A stretch of DNA of 64,000 nucleotides, from assembly GCF_014203535.1 (NCBI RefSeq), contig NZ_JACHJI010000011.1, forward strand, positions 1-64,000, written 5' to 3'. This document shows positions 63,342 through 64,000 of the stretch, in pieces; within the stretch, counting starts at the first letter, position 1; each line of letters begins with the position of its first letter. The position numbers and the translations under genes are program-made. The stretch is from Streptomyces griseomycini (GTDB taxonomy: Bacteria > Actinomycetota > Actinomycetes > Streptomycetales > Streptomycetaceae). The notes under the pieces were generated by a model. It made no database searches. It had not been told where the DNA came from and was given only the letters and a program-made list of their open reading frames with translations.

Positions 63342-64000
63342 TCAGCGGCACAGGACGGTCTCCCGCTGCATGTGCGACAGTTTCCCGGGATTGCGCACGG
63401 CGTAGAGCCCGGTGACGAGCCCGTCGTCGACGCGTACCGCCACGACGGTGTCCAGCGCCCCGTCGAGCCGGAAGACCAGCGCCGGGTGACCGTTGACCTC
63501 CGCCGGCCGCAGTGACGTCTCCGCGGTGGTCCTGCCCAGCCCGGCGACCAGCAGGCGGGCCACCTTGCCGGCCCCCACGACGGGCCGCGGGACGGCCTGC
63601 CTGACTCCGCCGCCGTCGCCCACGAGGACGACGTCCGGTGCGAGGACGTCGAGCAGGCCCTGCAGGTCGCCCGTTTCGACCGCCCGCCGGAACGCCTCGA
63701 ACGCGTCCCGGGTCTCGGCCGGGGAGACGACCCCGCGCGGCCGGCGCGCCGCGACGTGGGCCCGTGCCCGGTGCGCGATCTGGCGGACCGCGGCCGGACT
63801 CCTGTCGACGGCCCCGGCGATCTCGTCGTACCCGAGGTCGAACACCTCGCGCAGCACGAACACCGCCCGCTCGGTCGGCGTGAGCGTCTCCAGCACCAGC
63901 AGCATCGCCATCGAGACGCTGTCGGCCAGCTCGACGTCCTCGGCCACGTCGGGCGAGGTGAGCAGCGGCTCGGGCAGCCAGGAGCCGACGTAGGACTCCT
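63342..64000 (-). CDS. ECF sigma factor of the SigJ/ECF41 type, 5' end outside the window
   Basis: At least 219 residues are visible. YVGSWLPEPLL, LTPTERAVFVLREVFDLGYD and VDRSPAAVRQIAHRARAHV form sigma region 4, and a SnoaL-like C-terminal domain (FRRAVETGDLQGLLDVLAPDVVLVGDGGG) follows. This fusion is diagnostic of ECF41-type sigma factors, whose C-terminal domain modulates activity. Region 2 lies beyond the right edge. The gene converges with cchA and is probably unrelated to coelichelin. Confidence 0.93.
   Translation of the reverse strand, partial: ESYVGSWLPEPLLTSPDVAEDVELADSVSMAMLLVLETLTPTERAVFVLREVFDLGYDEIAGAVDRSPAAVRQIAHRARAHVAARRPRGVVSPAETRDAFEAFRRAVETGDLQGLLDVLAPDVVLVGDGGGVRQAVPRPVVGAGKVARLLVAGLGRTTAETSLRPAEVNGHPALVFRLDGALDTVVAVRVDDGLVTGLYAVRNPGKLSHMQRETVLCR

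Overview
The window is high-GC actinobacterial DNA, almost certainly Streptomyces. Support comes from the codon bias, GTG starts, rare TTA codons, a coelichelin locus in the S. coelicolor gene order, and an XlnA/AbfB xylanolytic pair. No rRNA, tRNA or CRISPR array was seen. In this GC range most long open frames are antisense shadows; those were set aside in favour of frames carrying domain motifs.

Region 1 (1-8.6 kb, minus strand) is the start of a lipopeptide synthetase locus. A fatty acyl-AMP ligase and an acyl carrier protein feed a truncated NRPS (C-A-PCP-C-A...), whose first A domain carries an Asp-like specificity code. An ArsR-type regulator with a TTA codon and a secreted phospholipase A2 follow.

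Region 2 (9.2-21.3 kb) is the most unusual part. After a decayed IS5-like transposase lies an ebo operon (eboC-eboA-eboB-eboE-eboF) that lacks eboD and has a shortened eboA. It abuts an aromatic-precursor block: trpD, a MocR-type regulator, trpG-trpE and a class II DAHP synthase. Two divergent promoters in this block share the same direct-repeat operator with 24-bp spacing. Next to it is a decayed tryptophan halogenase/flavin reductase fusion. Together these suggest a locus that makes, or once made, a tryptophan- or anthranilate-derived (formerly chlorinated) building block for the adjacent lipopeptide.

Region 3 (21.8-25.6 kb) holds divergent secreted xylan-degrading enzymes (GH10 xylanase and GH62 arabinofuranosidase, both with CBM13) with CGAAA-type operator boxes.

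Region 4 (26-40.4 kb) is mixed chromosomal content. It has two short-chain dehydrogenases, a small [2Fe-2S] ferredoxin behind a cobalamin riboswitch, a ferric-reductase-like membrane protein, a PfpI/PfpI/HD operon divergent from a GlxA-type AraC regulator, a tyrosine phosphatase, a lipoprotein, a DsbA/CcdA-type thiol redox operon and a secreted tripeptidyl aminopeptidase.

Region 5 (40.4-63.2 kb) is a complete coelichelin siderophore cluster, cchK to cchA, in the S. coelicolor order. It contains the trimodular NRPS CchH (hfOrn, Thr and hOrn codes), exporters, an importer, the ornithine hydroxylase, the formyltransferase and several iron boxes. The window ends inside an ECF sigma factor of the SigJ/ECF41 type.
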